Part shown: one piece after another, positions 20,226 through 31,376 of the stretch
How positions within the stretch are numbered: position 1 is the first letter of the stretch
How the letters are laid out: each line of letters starts with the position of its first letter
Source of the DNA: Forficula auricularia
Taxonomy: Eukaryota; Arthropoda; Insecta; Dermaptera; Forficulidae
Length of the DNA stretch: 64,000 nt
NCBI GenBank assembly: GCA_024734495.1
Contig: JALMQS010000263.1
Span: forward strand, 146,532-210,531
Direction of reading: 5' to 3'
Translations under genes and position numbers: made by a program
The notes under the pieces: generated by a model
The model's database searches: none
Seen by the model: the letters and a program-made list of their open reading frames with translations, nothing else
Told to the model about the DNA's origin: nothing

Positions 20226-20549
20226 ACAACTGAATGAAGGAGATTTTGCACATTGTCAACAGTTTGCTGTGAGAATGCAATCGGTTATTTATTATCATTA
20301 ACAGTTAAAAAATGAAATTAATGAAAAAAATAATTTTCACAAGATACTTTTTTTCATGAAATTCACTTTTTCACTGTTGAATGATAATATCTCACTTAGC
20401 TTTCATTTGTCGCAATAAAAATTAGTCGACTGTTTAACTGTTATTTAACAATCATCTTGTTGAAAATTATTGTTAAATAAATATTTTAATAGAAATAATT
20501 ATAGAAAACAATTTAAAGAAAGGCATTTTATAAGATTTAAAACATTTAA

Positions 20550-21336
20550 TCTACTCTTATTAAACGAGCAAAAATTGTATATTTATTTGTATATATATTT
20601 ATTTGCTTATATATTTGTATCTTGGTTCTATTTTGAAAACGACTCTACCGATTTTGATGAAATTCACTGGTTAGGTGGTTTTTGGGGTGACAATTCGATC
20701 TGTCACGGTCTCATCTTCGACAAAATTGTTTTTGATGGGTTTTTTTGTAATCAAATTAATTATTCTCAGGTAGACAAATCCCATTCTTAGGGTTTTAAAA
20801 AATGGTTTCCCATTTCCTTTTGTGCTCAGGCAGACAATGGGGTCGGGTAAATCCTTTATTCTCAAAGGCCTTGAAGAAGTATTTTATTGTGGTTTTTTAC
20901 ATATTTTGTTCAACCTAAACGTTTAAAATATTAATAAACGTTTTATAATTGTTTTTATAAAGAATTTTATTTATTTAATAGAATAAAAAATAATCAAGAA
21001 TTTATTTAAAAATATATTTCGCATAAGCAGGTCTCAATTTTCTGAAAAAACAACACATTTTGATAGGTTTTATTTATTAACAATTGGATGAATAAAAATG
21101 AATCATATGGTTGAATCAAAACAGGTGCAGGTGTTGGGGTGCAGTGGTGGGGGTAGGGCGAGGTTTCGAGGGGGGGGGGGTACAGTGGTCGAATACTATA
21201 TATATTTGTATTTTTTTTTTTAATTTGAAAACGGCTCTCAAATAAAAATCGACCTTTTTAAATTAAAAATAATATTAAAATAAAGGTTTTAACTGAAGGA
21301 AGAAGTTACCGAGCATCGCTCGGTGCCTCCAGATAC
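20550..21336 (+). mobile_element. Helitron-like non-autonomous element, copy 1
   Basis: Begins A|TCTACTCTTATTAAACGAGC and ends just after a hairpin ACCGAGC-ATC-GCTCGGT and TGCCTCCAGATACT. Contains ACTCTACCGATTTTGATGAA, a phrase type common near Helitron 5' ends. G-rich tract at 21150-21182. The 3' end lacks a canonical CTRR, so a Helentron-like relative is possible. Related: 32807, 42848-43635, 56285, 59633-60310. Confidence 0.6.
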
Positions 21337-21490
21337 TTATATATTATATGATATATTCACTTGTATTGACATACCACATTAATAATAATTTAACATAAAA
21401 AACTCTAGCTTTTTGATTATAATGTCATTAACTGTAAAAAGAGAATGATATTCTACAGAGATATTTGTACTATATTATGAAAAACTTGAA

Positions 21491-21525
21491 CTGATGATGG
21501 TGTGAGAATATCCGCCGAAACGTTT
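21491..21525 (+). ncRNA. Hammerhead-like core in a PLE-like fragment
   Basis: CTGATGA at 21491-21497 and GAAA at 21517-21520 with GG/CC-based stem II, then CGTTTCAAAAG. Bases around CTTGAA and TTCAA could give a five-pair stem I with one shift. Isolated from any full element. Confidence 0.4.
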
Positions 21526-21756
21526 CAAAAGTTTTACGTGAAAATAAATAGTTAGAATATAAGGAAATTTTAATTTCTTTTTCCTAACGAAGTCATTCCA
21601 TCTGTTTCCAAGGTTTTCAAGAGGCTCAAAAAACACCAAAATTTAAATTTAAAACATTATAGTACCCTATCTAATAAATTTTTAGTTTATCACTTTGTCT
21701 TTGTCTTGTTAGGCCAAATGTCTTGCTTCAATTAATTATGCTTCTTCGTGGCGCAC

Positions 21757-21785
21757 ATGGGAAAAGGCCGCGGCGCACAGTTAGA
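21757..21785 (-). mobile_element. hAT-like terminus
   Basis: Minus strand starts CAGAAGTTCTCTAACTGTGC, a typical hAT terminal inverted repeat form. No partner end recognised. Confidence 0.4.
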
Positions 21786-22578
21786 GAACTTCTGCTATCG
21801 ATAGTTAAGATACTAAAAATATTTTAGAAAAATATAATGGTTTAGAAAAATTGAAGGAAAAAGAAACTTTTCAGACCTTCACGATAACTTAAGAACAGGG
21901 CCGGATAAAGGGCGATTGGAGCGATTGGGCCCAATCGGGCCCCGCATTTGAAAGGGCCCCACCATCAAAATGAACAAAAATCTTTTTACTTTATCCAATG
22001 CGAAGCATGGGAGAAAGTATTGGAATCGCTCTCGCGGCAAGCGCGACTTCAGAGGGTCCTCAGGTAAAGACTACGGAACCCATGGACTCAATTAAAGTCA
22101 CAAATTGTAGTATTCAATTAGGTTGAATTTTAGCACGTGACGGTTTTGCCAAAAATTACAAGGGGTCTCGTCCAGAGGCCAAAAAGTGCCATTTTTACTT
22201 TATCCAATGCAAAGCATGGGTAAAGTATTGCAATCGCTCTCGGTTTCATTTAGTGCGTGCGGATGGATGGATGTATGGATGTTATCGTTTTTTTGGCCCA
22301 CGATTTTTTCCACACCGTTACACCGATTGAAATGAAATTAAAAACCTACCATTAGTTTAACAAAATGAAGCGATGATTAGTTTTTGGTACATATCGGCCC
22401 ACAAACATTAGTACTTTATTTCAGTACTTTTTTAGTTTTTTCTAAATATCTTGAAAATGACTTAACCAATTTTGATGAAATTTAATATTCTAATTAAGTA
22501 CCTTAGGGACCACAAAAAAGGTTAAATAAAGTTTTTAGTAAAATTATATTTTAAAGTACTTTACTCTAGAACATATTA

Positions 22579-23172
22579 TATATAAAGCGGTTTGTTCTAC
22601 AGCATGCGCCGTTTTCCGCATCCAACACGCCAATTCTCTCTATCCAGGATGTCTTGCTCTTGTAGTTGCCTACTGGTCATTGCCTCATCTACTCCCTGCT
22701 TCCACGTTCGTCTCGGTCTTCCTCTTCTCCTCCGTCTTTCCGTGGGCATCCAGGTCCATATTTTATGAGGCCACCTATCTTCCGGCATTCTTTTGAGGTG
22801 TCCGTACCATATTAATCTCTTCCTTTCTATTCTATCTATTATGTCGTTTTCCATTTTCATTTTGTCCCTTATAGTTGTATTTGGGATATGCTCCAATCTC
22901 GACACTCTGCAACTCCTTCTCATCGCATCCATTTCGAGCGCTTGTAATTTTTTTCGTTTTTCTTATTCATGTCCCATGTTTCTGAATTGTATAGGGCTAT
23001 GCCTTCCACTATGGACCGATATATATATTTTTTTGTGTCCTGTTTGATCCCTTTGCTCCACCAGACCGCATTCAGTTGCCCAATAGCTCTTCGACCTTGA
23101 CAGATTTTATTTTTAATATCCCTCTCACAGTTTGGCTCCTCGCTAAAGACAGATCCCAAATATCTAAATTCC
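22579..23172 (-). mobile_element. 5'-truncated RTE-like insertion, 18-bp TSD, copy 2
   Basis: Flanked by TTACTCTAGAACATATTA at 22561-22578 and 23173-23190. Same family and truncated 3' portion as 5306-5997; the paralogous family A copies give the unbroken target. Confidence 0.88.
22597..23172 (-). pseudogene. RTE-like RT C-terminal fragment, frameshifted
   Basis: Minus-strand frames run from MGSVFSEEPNCERDIKNK through NSETWDMNKKNEK, then, after loss of one A in an A-run near 22942, LEMDAMRRSCRVSRLEHIP to the stop after CGKRRML at 22597. The frameshift lies in a different A-run from that of the 5306 copy, so the two arose independently. The tail residues DILDRENWRVGCGKRRML are intact here and broken in the other copy. 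Confidence 0.8.
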
Positions 23173-23245
23173 TTACTCTAGAACATATTAATATTTCAAA
23201 TGAATTTGGATAAAGTTTAGCAACGATCTGTTGCAGTTTATTTTA

Positions 23246-23610
23246 ATGTTGTTTTAGATAAAGCTACAGAATCACTAAAATATCATTTTGAACAATTAAA
23301 AAATCATAATGAATTATTTGGGTTTCTGGGAAAATTTCAAAATATGAGAAAAGAAGTACTTCAAAAACATGCAGCTGAATTAGAAATTTTTCTAACAGAT
23401 TCTAAGTTAACAGAAAATGGTGTTCCAAATAGGTGAAAGAAGCTGATATAGACGGAAAAATGCTAGTTGAAGAAATGGAAGCTTTAAAATCTATTTTTCC
23501 TTCAGAATTTTTTGAAAATCCGTTTAAAATGTTCAAATTTTTATCGGATAATGATAGAGAAACGGCATTTCCAAACTTGTTTATTGCTCTCCGAATATTC
23601 TTAACAATTC
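23246..23610 (+). pseudogene. hAT transposase fragment, upstream part
   Basis: Two frames joined by a shift near 23430: one reads DKATESLKYHFEQLKNHNE..., the next KEADIDGKMLVEEMEALKSIFPS and ends ALRIFLTI at 23610. This matches the region before the C-terminal dimerisation domain in hAT transposases of the ZMYM1-like group. A LINE insertion interrupts it at 23611; the protein resumes at 25181. Everything N-terminal is missing. Confidence 0.7.
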
Positions 23611-24347
23611 AAAAGTGGTGTAATACCAACTCTATGACTTTGAACATTGGTAAATGTAATGTTATCTCCTTTAATAGAACCAGAAACGATATAACTTATG
23701 TATACTCGATAGATGGTGTTGCGATTAATAGATGTACTATTGTCAAGGATCTGGGCATTTATTTCGACAAATCATTGACCTTTCGATATAATATTGATAG
23801 CATTGCTAATAGAGCTAATAGATTACTGTTTTTTATATTAAGACATTCTAAGGATTTTAATATAACAACCACTACCTTACTTTATACATCCCTAGTCCGC
23901 CCAATATTAGAATAGGCTACAGTCATCTGGTCACCTTACTACAATAGTTACATAGGACAACTCGAAAAAATTCAAAATAAATTTCTAAGACTGTTAGGCT
24001 GTAGACTGGGTTATACATATCGCGACGCTCCAATAAATGATCTTTCCATTCAATTAAACTTATCTTCTTTGGAATTAAGACGCTCAAAATTTGATTTAAT
24101 ATTTCTTTATAAGATTATAAACAACATGACTAGTTGTAACGAACTATTAGAATTGATCAATTTCCATATACCTAGCAAATCAACCCGTTTCTGTCCATTA
24201 TTTTACATCCCAACCTCTGTTACAAATTATATGTATAACTCACCAATTAACAGACTTCATCGACTTGGAACCAAAGTTAGTTGCCAGGTTGACTTCTTCA
24301 GTGATAGTCTCAGAACTTTTAGGTCCAAGCTCTCTAGCATATTATAG
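23611..24347 (+). pseudogene. Jockey/CR1-like RT fragment with in-frame stop
   Basis: Opens KWCNTNSMTLNIGKCNVISF, the region after the RT catalytic box (W..N.M.LN..KC), followed by KDLGIYFDKSLTF, LLYTSLVRPILE, a TAG stop at 23913 where Y is expected, then ATVIWSPYYNSYIGQLEKIQ and a final stop at 24345. The YxDD catalytic box is just upstream of the truncation. Frame otherwise open, so fairly recent. Confidence 0.75.
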
Positions 24348-24448
24348 TGTGGGTAAATCAAATCTTAATTAATTGGCGTTAATTGTGTTTTTTTGCCATG
24401 GTTGATCTAAATGATTTAAATTTATATTTATGTGTTTTTTTGCAACGA

Positions 24449-24687
24449 AATTTTCTCTGGAGAGAGACGGACTGGTAGAAATTTTAATTGAAAGTAATGG
24501 AAGGCAGCCCAGGAGGTAGTGAGGAAAGAAAAATTAACACATATAAAATAAGGTGTAATTTATTGGAATCCTTCGTCGGTTTGAAAGGAAAGGAGGAAGG
24601 ATTCCAATAAGTTACATCTTATTTTATATGTGTTAATTTTTTCTTTCCTCACTACCTCTGGGCTGCCTTCCATTACTTTCAATTATT
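24449..24687. mobile_element. PLE-like foldback F3, core-deleted copy
   Basis: Shares ends TTGCAACGAAATTTTCTCTG and CTGCCTTCCATTACTTTC with 61888-62301, but the centre is reduced to one GTCGGTTTGAAAGGAAAGG segment; both hammerhead cores are gone. Confidence 0.65.
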
Positions 24688-25180
24688 ATTTATATTTATG
24701 TTCTGATATTATGATTTAAATTTATATAATTTATTTTAAGTTTACTTTGTTTTTATATTTATATTTAATTATATTAGATTTATATTGTGTTCTGAATTTA
24801 TATTTTAAATTTATATAAATTGTACTAAGTTTATTTATTGTTTTTTGTATTTATATCTACTTATATTAGATTTATAATCTTGTTCTGAATTTATATTTCA
24901 AATTTATATAATTTGTATTAAGTCTATTTATGTTTTTTTTTTATATATTTAACTAATAATCTATAATTTTTTTTTATACCTTTATCATTGGACTTTGTTT
25001 TATAATTATAATATGTTTATAGTTATCATCTATCTTTTCCTATTGTCTTTGTCATTTATACTTTATTTTTATATTATTTTTTTTCTCATACTTTACTATT
25101 TATATACATGTACTTGTGATTTTTGAAAAAGGGTGTGACTGCCCGTTAATAAATAAATAAAAAAATAAATAAATAAATTC

Positions 25181-25374
25181 TAGTAAGCGTTGCTTCTGGA
25201 GAGAGATCATTTTCCAGGCTAAAACTAATAAAAAACTATCTGAGATCGATAATGAATCAGCATAGATTAAATAGTTTAGCATCAATTATGTCGATTGAAA
25301 GTGAAGACGCAAGGAAATTAGATTTTCAAACAATTTTAGAAGAATTTACAGAACAAAAACTTAGAAATATGTAA
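25181..25374 (+). pseudogene. hAT transposase C-terminal dimerisation domain
   Basis: Continues the frame broken at 23610: VSVASGERSFSRLKLIKNYL followed by RSIMNQHRLNSLASI..IES and a stop at 25372. The A-S-G-E-R-S-F-S motif with following K-x-I-K-N-x-L-R and the L-x-x-L-x-x-L region is the hallmark of the hAT dimerisation domain. The join across the 1.57-kb LINE is exact at codon level. Confidence 0.82.
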
Positions 25375-25559
25375 ATTCATGTATTCATTTTTTTTTTTTT
25401 TTTATAATGATACTGATACAAGAAGAAGTTGCACCAAGAAGGTACAACCTCTGTAGTCCGTGGTGGACCCTTGTAACGTGAAGATAAGGGGAGATTTAGT
25501 GATTGGGTAGCAGTCGAAGGTATCTGTGGGTGCTGGTCTTGAAAGATTGAAGGTCATAA

Positions 25560-25747
25560 AGATAAGAGTAAATAAATATTTTATTTAATATGGATTTACT
25601 ATGAGTTAAGGATACTGGGTCACTTATTTCACATTAACCCATGACCCAGTATCCTTAACTCATAGTAAATCCATATTAAATAAAATATTTATTTACTCTT
25701 ATCTTTATTAAAGATGTTTCACCTTGCACCAACACCACAATCTCTAC
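25560..25747. mobile_element. Foldback family F1, copy 3 (short), 12-bp TSD
   Basis: Flanked by TGAAGGTCATAA at 25548-25559 and 25748-25759. Almost a pure hairpin: the spacer with the hammerhead core is deleted. Same terminal sequences as copy 2. Confidence 0.78.
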
Positions 25748-25968
25748 TGAAGGTCATAAGTTGCTGGAAAGACGGTCAGGGGAAGAGAGTTCCAGTCTCT
25801 AGATGTCATAGGGATAAATGAATTGGCGAATGCGTTTGTTCGATTAGTATCCAGTTTAAGCGCGTAGGGGTGTTGAGTTTTAGAAAATCGTGTATTTCGC
25901 GCAAATGAAGCCCTTGGTGGGATTATCGATTTAATTTCGTCAGAACAAAAGCCATGGTAGTATCTATA

Positions 25969-26565
25969 AATAAACTGCAACGGATCGTTGCTAAACTTTA
26001 TCCAAATTCATTTGAAATATTAATATGTTCTTGAGTAAAGTACTTTAAAATATAATTTTACTAAAAACTTTATTTAACCTTTTTTGTGGTCCCCAAGGTA
26101 CTTAATTAGGATATTAAATTTCATCAAAATTGGTTAAGTCATTTTCAAGATATTTAGAAAAAACTAAAAAAGTACTGAAATAAAGTACTAATGTTTGTGG
26201 ACCGATATGTACCAATAACTAATCAGCGCTTCATTTTGTTAAACTAATGGTAGGTTTTCAATTTCATTTCAATCAGCGCAAAGGTGTGGAAAAAATCGTG
26301 GACGAAAAAAACGATAACACACATACATCATCCATCCGCACGCACTTCCAAAAAAAATGGCACTTTTTGGCCTCTCGACGAGATTCCAGGTAATTTTTGG
26401 CAAAACCGTCACGTGCTAAAATTCAATCTCATTGAATACTTCAATTTGTGACCTTAATTGAGTCTATGGGTTCCGTAGTCTTTACCTGAGAACCCTTTGA
26501 AGTCGCGCTTGCCGCGAGAGCGATTCCAATACTTTCTCCCTTGCTTCGCATTGGATAAAGTAAAA
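25969..26565 (-). mobile_element. Family A element, copy 3, inside LINE coding sequence
   Basis: Reads AATAAACTGCAACGGATCG to GCATTGGATAAAGTAAAA on the plus strand. It splits the LINE frame between the codons for SALSLF and YRYYHG; the exact target duplication is ambiguous in the A/T run. Confidence 0.75.
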
Positions 26566-27094
26566 AGGGAAAGGGCGGAGACAGATCTACGATGGGCTAG
26601 GGAGTCGAGAGTGTCAGTTAATGTAGGATCGCCTATCAGTCTGATAGCTCGTCTCTGAATTGCGTCCAGGGTTTCAAGAGAAATACTTGGGGGCCCCTCT
26701 CCACAAATGCGAGCAATATTCAAGACAGGGGCGAATTTGAGCCTTGTATAATGTAAGGAGTTGAGTGGGGGTGAAAAATCGTTTGGTTCGGAAAAGAAAG
26801 CCAAGCTTACATGCTGCAGCCTTTGCTACTGAGATAATATGGTCATTCCAAGAGAGGTCAGAACCTAAGGAGACACCTAACAATGATATTTTATTACGAA
26901 ATTCCAATGAACTCGAATCAAAGGAAATGTCCGGAAGGTTCCTATCTGCGCGCCTAGAAAGTATTCATATTCGGTGATGTAAATTTATATTCAACACTTA
27001 AATGTTTTTGTATTTTGAACATTTTTATTTTTTAATTTATGTAGAAGTTTACCTATCTGATGATCCATGACATTTGATATATTTATATGTATAT

Positions 27095-27881
27095 TAATTA
27101 AATTAATCTTTAAGAAATTCAAAGATGTTTTTATAAAGCGAAATTTTAGAGAATACTTAGCCAGACTACCGTTTTATAAGAACCTTTGAGGTCCAGCTGA
27201 TTCTCCATCCTGAACCAAGAGAGCGAAAAAAGATATGGTCCATCTAGGTGTTACCCGGTATCAATCCGCGTATAGCCCGCATGATACCCCACCACGGACC
27301 ACCCAGAGGGACATGGCATCTCAAGTTCTTATATATTACTCCCTCGATTCAGACGCTTTTTACAAGTCTATTCTTACATAGAGAGATGATACAAATTAAT
27401 TTAGAATTCCGCGGAGTAAATTCGCGAGCAAATCCACTCAACGGAATTTTTAACAAATTATAAGTAAATTTGTTTTTCTAGTATATTTATACAAATATAG
27501 AAATTATCAAATTAATTAAATTAATCTTTAAGAAATTCAAAGATGTTTTTATAAAGCGAAAATTTTGGTGGGGTATCATGCGGGCTATACGCGGATTGAT
27601 ACCGGGTAACATCTAGATGGACCATATCTTTTTTCGCTCTCTTGGTTCAGGATGGAGAATCAGCTGGACCCCAAAGGTTCTTATAAAACGGTAGTCTGGC
27701 TAAGTATTCTCTAAAATTTCGCTTTATAAAAACATCTTTGAATTTCTTAAAGATTAATTTAATTAATTTGATAATTTCTATATTTGTATAAATATACTAG
27801 AAAAACAAATTTACTTATAATTTGTTAAAAATTCCGTTGAGTGGATTTGCTCGCGAATTTACTCCGCGGAATTCTAAATTA
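27095..27881. mobile_element. Foldback family G, copy 2, 14-bp TSD
   Basis: Flanked by ATTTATATGTATAT at 27081-27094 and 27882-27895. Inverted arms of over 200 bases; the loop region contains ACCACGGACCACCCAGAGGG on one side only. Shares AATTCCGCGGAGTAAATTCG with copy 1 at 10040. Confidence 0.75.
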
Positions 27882-27988
27882 ATTTATATGTATATACTGA
27901 ATTTGAATTTTATTTAAATATTTAATATATAGAGAGGGCCCCGCAAAAAAAAATCCAATCGGGCCCGGATCGAATAGGTGCTTAAGAA

Positions 27989-28633
27989 CGAAAAGTCGTC
28001 GAAAGTTCAAATAAACAAATAAATTTTAGAAAGTTGAGCCTTTGTTAGTTTTCCAAGATTTTTCTTTGGCATAAATATATCGAAAGATGTTGTCTGGCTC
28101 TAATCCATGTGTGTATTCTTACATTATTTTCAAGCGATTACTAAGTTATTTTCTATCTCAAGCAAATAAAACAAAAAATAGGCGGAACGCATGAAGGTTT
28201 CCATTTCCAAAGATAAATTCGATGATCGAATCTTTCGGAGGGGGGTATATATCGGAAAACTCTCTTGATTCATCTGTCTCCATGGAAAACTTTTATCAAA
28301 AATGGAGTTTCTTTAGGCCAACAACATCAATTTGATTTCTAATAAGTCAAAGGACATTAATACACGCTTATCTTGCTGAAAAACTTTTTCATTATCAATC
28401 AATTTTACAATGTATTTTGCATATTAATCAACTTTCCTACATACAAGCACATCTAGAGAATAATTAATATCCGAGTAAGCGTATAATATTTGACTAGATT
28501 TAGTTAGAAACTAATTAATTAGATATTCACATACACGCCCGGTTAATGAGAAGGCTTAAAAGACTCAAACTTCACAACTTGAGTTAGCCAATGGATGTGA
28601 AGTTTTGTGATATTTAATTGTATAATTAAAGTA
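27989..28633. other. No recognised feature
   Basis: Single-copy-looking AT-rich sequence flanking the hAT element; no coding frame or RNA signal. Confidence 0.4.
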
Positions 28634-28850
28634 GTCCAGTCAAATTGTGCTCATATGAGCCCCTATGGGGAAAGTTTTGGGGTAGTTCTAATTTTTTGCA
28701 TATATGGGGCGCTGAATCCAAATCTGAGGTCTCCCACCAAAATTTCGCGACACGACATTGTAGAAAATGACAAAAATGGTGAAAACTTCCATTTTTTAGC
28801 GGTTTTTCGCTTATAACTCAAAAACCATCAAATTTTCGTAAATAACCTTA

Positions 28851-30199
28851 TCTATATAATAAAAATGAATTTCTGTTTCTTTTTAAGCGCAGATCTCTCA
28901 AACGCCTGGACTGATTTGGCTAATTTTTTTTTATAATGTTCGTAATAGTCCAATTCAGGTTAATACGTAAAAAAAAAAATAGAAAAAGTTGCCCGGAAAA
29001 TCGGAAAATTCAGGAAAAACTAAAAAAAATTCAGGTTAGCGAACATAGCTTGCCAAACAATAAAAAAACTAAACTAGCAAAAAAACTATCTATTTTTTTT
29101 AAAGTACATTTAAAAACAAAAATTAAAAAAAAATAAACTGCAACGGATCGTTGCTAAACTTTATCCAAATTCATTTGAAATATTAATATGTTCTAGAGTA
29201 AAGTACTTTAAAATATAATTTTAATAAAAACTTTATTTAAGCTTTTTTGTGGTCCCCAAGGTACTTAATTAGAATATTAAATTTCATCAAAATTGGTTAA
29301 GTCATTTTCAAGATATTTAGAAAAAACTAAAAAAGTACTGAAATAAAGTACTAATGTTTGTGGACCGATATGTACCAAAAACTAATCAGCGCTTTATTTT
29401 GTTAAAATTCTGGTAGGTTTTCAATTTCAATTCAATCGGTGCAACGGTGTGGAAAAATTCGTGGACGAAAAAAACGATAACACACATACATCCATCCATC
29501 CCCACGCACTTCCAAAAAAAATGGCACTTTTTGGCCTCTCGTCGAGATTCCAGGTAATTTTTGGCAAAACCGTCACGTGCTAAAATTCAATCTCATTGAA
29601 TACTTCAATTTGTGACCTTAATTGAGTCCATGGGTTCCGTAGTCTTTACCTGAGGACCCTTTGAAGTCGCGCTTGTCGCGAGAGCGATTACAATACTTTC
29701 TCCCATGCTTCGCATTGGATAAAGTAAAAAACGTCATGATAACTAAATTTTTGAAAAGGTTTTGGTTATTTAAAAAAAGTTATTTTTTTTCAAAAATTCC
29801 TAACTTCTTTTGGGTTGCGTGAAAAAATTCTGAAAACCGTCTTTAATAGGGTAGAAAAAAATAAAAAAGTTTCAGCCAAGCTTTTGATTATATATGGATG
29901 AAAAATATTTTATTTAAATAGCTTTTTAGAAATCTTTCAACTGTAAATATTATTTTTGGTTAAGGGAACAATAATTATAAACATGGCCAAAAATTTAGAT
30001 ATACCAATCGGAGCACCAAACGGACATATGTTGCTAATATAGTTTCGATACGTCCACTGGTTTAGGCTTGAAGCATAAGAGTTAGTCACAGAAACGCGTG
30101 GTCTGGTCAGCTATTATCTATATAAATTTTAACCATAAAACGAGACGCTCACTGCCAGGGGCTAGATGACCCCGGGCCGAAGACCCGGGCGTTAGCGTG
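28851..30199 (+). mobile_element. Helitron, non-autonomous, carrying a family A copy
   Basis: Starts A|TCTATATAATAAAAATGAA with the adjacent phrase CTCAAACGCCTGGACTGATT. Ends with hairpin CCCGGGCCGAAGACCCGGG plus CGTTAGCGTG|T, a 1-base-degraded CTRR end. Host sequence on either side (AATAACCTTA and TTTAAAATGAAAA) is continuous in other copies of the TA-flanked element. No Rep/helicase coding. Confidence 0.75.
29136..29727 (-). mobile_element. Family A element, copy 4
   Basis: AATAAACTGCAACGGATCG through GCATTGGATAAAGTAAAA; full length and close to copy 3. Inserted in the Helitron. Confidence 0.75.
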
Positions 30200-31376
30200 T
30201 TTAAAATGAAAATTTATAAAATTTCCTACAAATTTTATAATTTAGGTTTTTTTCTCCGACCAACCGTTAGGGCTCAAGGGCAAAATCCAAGTTTTCGACC
30301 ACGGCAGCCGCCTCGATCACCCAAAAGCTAAGCACTTTTTTTGATATTTTCCCTTTTGACCATGATGGAGCACGTTTTCGACAAAAGATCAATCTCATGC
30401 ATATTTTAAACTAGATTAAATTCTTACTACAATTCAAATAAAGTTTGATCTTAACTAGATCAATTGAAACCCGTGGCGCAATGAGGTTGAAGTTTTAAAA
30501 AACTGCAATTTTTGAAAAATGCAATTTTTCTTCATAAAATTAAAACCACTCATTCTTAGAAACTTGATTCTTGTCTTATTCTTTAGAAAATATTATTAAT
30601 CTTAAACGTTTACTGAACGCTTTTGATAAAGTTTTAATTTATAGATATCCAGCATTTTCCATGACACTTCCAAGGATACGGATCATATCCTATCATGGAA
30701 AATGCTGGATATCTATAAATTTGAGACTTTTATCAAAAAAGTAGTTCAAGTAAACAGTCTCAAGTTAACAATATTTTCTAAAGAATGAGACAGAAATCAA
30801 GTTTCTAGGATGAGTGGTTTTAATTTTATAGGAAAAATTGCGATTTTTTGCAAAAAATTGCAGTGTTTTCAAACCTCATTGCGGCACGGATTACCATTTA
30901 TCCAATTAAAATGAAACTTTGTTTGAATTGTATCAAATTATAATCTAGTTTAAAAATGTATAGAGTGGTCTTTGTCGTAAACGTGCTCCTTCATGGTCAA
31001 AATGGAAAAATATCAAAAAAAGTGAGAGTTTTTGGGCCTAAGCCGAAAACTTGGATTTTGCGCTTGAGCCCGAATGGTTAGCCGGAGCAAAAAACTAAAG
31101 AGTGAAATTTGTAGAAAATTGTATAAACTTTCATTTTGAATAGGGAAGGCTATTTACGAAAAGTTTATAGTTTTTGAGTTAAAAGCGGAAAACCGCCAAA
31201 AAATCGAAATTTTCACCTTTTTTTTTACATTTTCTATAATGTTTCGTCACGAAATTTTGGTGGGAGACCTCAGATTTGGATTCAGCGCCCCAAAAAACAT
31301 ATATAATCAAAAAATCATAACTATTCCAAAACTTTTCTGATAAAAACAATTTGACTGGACTAAAGATGGAGAATAT

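Larger units (their letters stand above)
19207..20318. mobile_element. Palindromic Tc1/mariner-like element, TA-flanked, with a LINE insertion
   Basis: TA flanks both ends; the first about 105 bases (starting ATTTCATTTTTTAACTGTTA) are inverted at 20215-20318. Both arms encode the same transposase stretch, so the element is an inverted duplication. The right arm is split by a LINE fragment (19576-20225) with short ACAAC flanks. Confidence 0.7.
21983..23245 (+). mobile_element. Family A element, copy 2, split by an RTE-like insertion
   Basis: Starts TTTTTACTTTATCCAATGCG; a second copy of this terminal 45 bases appears at 22194, as from a template switch. Ends GATCTGTTGCAGTTTATTTT. The RTE-like fragment at 22579-23172 is inserted near the right end. 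Confidence 0.7.
23611..25175 (+). mobile_element. 5'-truncated Jockey/CR1-like LINE inside the hAT transposase
   Basis: Inserted between AACAATTC (23603-23610) and TAGTAAGC (25181); AATTC is duplicated at 25176-25180. Long AT-rich 3' UTR with TTTATA-type runs and an (AATA)n tail. A PLE-like hairpin is inserted in the UTR at 24449-24687. Confidence 0.78.
25389..26960 (-). mobile_element. Jockey-like LINE, 5' truncated, 8-bp TSD, with two insertions
   Basis: Flanked by GTATTCAT at 25381-25388 and 26961-26968. Poly-T at the left is its poly-A tail. An F1 foldback (25560-25747) and a family A element (25969-26565) are inserted in it. Confidence 0.75.
25496..26960 (-). pseudogene. Jockey-like RT C-terminal region, interrupted twice
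   Basis: Minus strand: SLEFRNKISLLGVSLGSDLS, LYKAQIRPCLEYCSHLWRGA, DAIQRRAIRLIGDPTLTDTL, then SALSLF, where family A intrudes (26565-25969). It resumes YRYYHGFCSDEIKSIIPP and continues to DLQ, broken by the F1 foldback, and finishes RYLRLLPNH with stop at 25496. The copy at 19581-20110 shows both junctions unbroken. Not functional. Confidence 0.78.
21896..27980 (+). mobile_element. hAT element expanded to 6.1 kb by nested insertions, 8-bp TSD
   Basis: Flanked by CTTAAGAA at 21888-21895 and 27981-27988. The left end CAGGGCCGGATAAAGGG and the right end (minus strand CACCTATTCGATCCGGGCCC) share GGGCC and GATTGG blocks. Removing insertions 21983-23245, 23611-25180, 25389-26968 and 27095-27895 leaves about 870 bases, including the transposase C-terminus. 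The 8-bp duplication and the transposase both indicate hAT. Confidence 0.75.
28634..31361. mobile_element. TA-flanked long-inverted-repeat element, copy 2, with a Helitron inside
   Basis: Inverted ends GTCCAGTCAAATTG and its complement lie between TA dinucleotides. Without the Helitron the element is about 1.38 kb, similar to copy 1. The arms hold AAGTTTTGGGGTAGTT-type and CTCAAAAAC-type phrases matching copy 1 in order. Confidence 0.7.
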
